NCBI RefSeq assembly: GCF_003386165.1
Contig: NZ_QRDV01000002.1
Span: forward strand, 1-64,000
Length of the DNA: 64,000 bases
Reading direction: 5' to 3'
Source of the DNA: Winogradskyella eximia
GTDB taxonomy: Bacteria > Bacteroidota > Bacteroidia > Flavobacteriales > Flavobacteriaceae
The translations under genes and the position numbers were made by a program. The notes below the pieces were generated by a model. It saw only the letters and a program-made list of their open reading frames with translations, was not told the DNA's origin and did not search any database. The first letter of the stretch is position 1. Each line of letters begins with the position of its first letter. This document shows positions 63,734-64,000 of the stretch, piece after piece.

Positions 63734-64000
63734 CTATGCTTTTATCTTTATTGGTTTTAAACGAATAATACCAAAGGCATTAAGTAATTTTATAATTACA
63801 TAAGTCATATCTATTTCATACCATTTTACACCAAAATTAGCTCTGCTTGCAAACTTATGGTGGTTGTTATGGTAGCCTTCGCCCATCATTAGAAAATCGA
63901 AACGAAATAAGTTTTTACTCGTGTTTTTCATCTTAAAATTAACATAGCCATAAATATGACCAAACCAATTAATAATCACGCCATGAATAGGTGCCATTAA
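63734..64000 (-). CDS. Acyl-CoA desaturase, 3' end (partial)
   Basis: The minus-strand frame is open to the right edge, so the N-terminal part lies outside the window. The visible 89 residues contain the last histidine box GYHNNHHKF in GEGYHNNHHKFASRANFGVKWYEID and the NWFGHIYGYVNF segment of membrane fatty-acyl desaturases. These di-iron enzymes introduce a double bond (usually delta-9) into acyl chains in the inner membrane, tuning fluidity. Base 63997 is an internal Met, not the true start. Confidence 0.9.
   Translation of the reverse strand, partial: LMAPIHGVIINWFGHIYGYVNFKMKNTSKNLFRFDFLMMGEGYHNNHHKFASRANFGVKWYEIDMTYVIIKLLNAFGIIRLKPIKIKA

Overview
The window is AT-rich, gene-dense DNA from a member of the Bacteroidota, most likely a marine-type Flavobacteriaceae. 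The evidence is a type IX secretion (T9SS) surface-protein locus with type A and type B sorting domains, PorP/SprF proteins and SprB-like repeats, TAnnTTTG -7 promoter boxes, and many short lipoproteins. I do not name a genus. No rRNA, tRNA, CRISPR array, insertion sequence or prophage was seen.

Left part (1-32,700). A tyrosine recombinase is followed by one small lipoprotein gene that is bracketed by an exact 9-bp inverted repeat, which looks like a single mobile gene cassette. Housekeeping genes follow: yebC, pterin dehydratase, an SDR reductase, gcvT, a DUF421 membrane protein, a Cys-rich four-helix copper-type protein with a GH3-like synthetase, and a secreted HELGH peptidase. Next come the paired radical-SAM/TIGR03915 DNA-repair genes, an FAD/NAD(P)-binding protein, a large FAD/Fe-S dehydrogenase, an LpxH-like hydrolase, aroC with a lipoprotein, a dicarboxylate symporter, a sulfurtransferase, a pseudouridine synthase with DUF1853, an EF-G paralogue with a coiled-coil partner, a very large T9SS-exported phosphatase with an overlapping membrane protein, and a membrane-tethered winged-helix regulator.

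Centre (32,692-47,532, all minus strand). This is a T9SS surface-adhesin locus. In transcription order it encodes a secreted beta-helix-like protein, a type B CTD protein, an 894-residue PorP/SprF protein fused to a TolA-like helical repeat and a SPOR-like end, a 2,737-residue SprB-repeat adhesin, and a second, ordinary PorP/SprF protein. The arrangement suggests that the adhesin is exported and tethered by the two flanking SprF-type proteins, one of which may reach across the periplasm. Upstream DNA carries a good flavobacterial promoter and a recurring GAAATACAT-type motif.

Right part (47,800-64,000). Contents are small secreted proteins, an intradiol-dioxygenase-fold protein that seems to lack its metal ligands, a patatin phospholipase, a cold-shock protein with a DEAD-box helicase, a divergent tesA/ybbA/ybbP-like module, a TPR-membrane-HTH regulator, a DbpA-like helicase with DEFD in motif II, an MscS channel, a DnaQ/GIY-YIG fusion nuclease, and the 3' end of an acyl-CoA desaturase running off the right edge.

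The strongest candidates for something little described are the SprF/TolA-like/SPOR fusion next to the giant adhesin, and the recombinase with its bracketed lipoprotein cassette. Start sites were moved inward from the longest frame where a signal peptide, family start, terminator or overlap made that clearly better.
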